From positions 744,001 to 808,000 of the forward strand of contig KK106987.1 in NCBI GenBank assembly GCA_000611775.1: a stretch of DNA of 64,000 bases, in the 5' to 3' direction. The notes below the pieces were generated by a model. That model saw only the letters and a list, made by a program, of their open reading frames with translations, ran no database searches and was not told the DNA's origin. The first letter of the stretch is position 1. Each line of letters opens with the position of its first letter. Of this stretch, positions 63,772 to 64,000 are shown piece by piece. Source of the stretch: Umbilicaria muhlenbergii (taxonomy: Eukaryota > Ascomycota > Lecanoromycetes > Umbilicariales > Umbilicariaceae). The translations under genes were made by a program, and so were the position numbers.

Positions 63772-63924
63772 ATGTCGACAAGGCATCTTGTTGAGGCATT
63801 GCACGAGGCGGCCCCTGAGATGGATTTTAATTCCAATCGCGCCGCGGATATCCAAAAAGCAAAGGGGTACCTAGAGGCTGCTGGGAAGTGGACCCGTACC
63901 TTGGAATGGTGTAGGATATATTAG
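63772..63924 (+). CDS. Possible first exon of a gene running out of the window
   Basis: A 50-codon frame begins MSTRHLVEALHEAAPEMDF and continues AADIQKAKGYLEAAGKW, with amphipathic helix character and balanced composition unlike nearby non-coding frames. A possible donor, TG|GTGTAGG at about 63909, would leave the frame before the stop at 63922-63924. It could be exon 1 of a gene whose body lies past 64000. No family is recognised. Confidence 0.3.
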   Translation: MSTRHLVEALHEAAPEMDFNSNRAADIQKAKGYLEAAGKWTRTLEWCRIY

Positions 63925-64000
63925 CAACCTGGAGTGAATACGTGACATAGATCGTCATGATAACAGTATTGGCGATCGTTGACCGTTGGTACTTACACAA

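Noticed and set aside
1-64000. Retroelements, viral relics, CRISPR arrays, rRNA genes or a secondary-metabolite cluster
   Set aside because: No reverse transcriptase, integrase, capsid, transposase, long terminal repeat, spaced array, rRNA or polyketide/peptide synthase sequence was recognised in any frame.

Overview
The window is a gene-dense stretch of nuclear DNA from a filamentous ascomycete (Pezizomycotina; the exact class cannot be fixed by eye). The evidence is short GT-AG introns of about 45-110 bases with CTGAC/CTAAT-type branch sites, compact intergenic spacers, a NoxA NADPH oxidase, a WSC/PAN cell-wall protein, a Zn2Cys6 regulator and fungal-type versions of VMA10, PET117, GID1 and IES4. 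I see no tRNA, rRNA, CRISPR array, retroelement or biosynthetic cluster. One assembly gap of 402 N lies at 50949-51350.

Layout. 0-14 kb: a partial orphan gene, a DSK2 ubiquilin, noxA, a gene-poor stretch with a possible decayed gene, a small membrane protein, a cysteine hydrolase, a G/T-mismatch DNA glycosylase and an MFS exporter. 15-31 kb: the GID1/VID30 E3-ligase subunit, the INO80 subunit IES4, a secreted GH18 chitinase, a TPR/F-box/LRR protein of the Pof3 type, the spliceosome-associated CTNNBL1 homologue, a membrane J-protein and the Pol I subunit RPA43. 31-48 kb: a 1,297-residue protein with the two-ended layout of coilin, an arrestin-like trafficking adaptor, a peroxiredoxin, a Rieske/AIF-type flavoprotein, a mitochondrial-type lipase, the WSC/PAN wall protein, VMA10 and PET117. 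49-64 kb: three orphan genes with Arg/Gly/Pro-rich tails around a coiled-coil protein, the EF2 lysine methyltransferase EFM3, ribosomal protein eS24 and a Zn2Cys6 transcription factor.

Most genes are unrelated housekeeping loci. Several are head-to-head pairs with about 200-400 bases between starts (Pof3/CTNNBL1, J-protein/RPA43, peroxiredoxin/AIF, VMA10/PET117, EFM3/eS24), which suggests shared promoters.

Exon structures were worked out by hand from splice signals, frame continuity and remembered family sequences, and each gives a continuous frame. The points most worth a second look are the coilin-like gene (31435-35476), the very small exons in VMA10 and the lipase, the in-frame intron that splits the chitinase catalytic motif, the MITE-like inverted repeat at 1144-1328, and the two orphan proteins at 49091 and 55239 that may be diverged paralogues.
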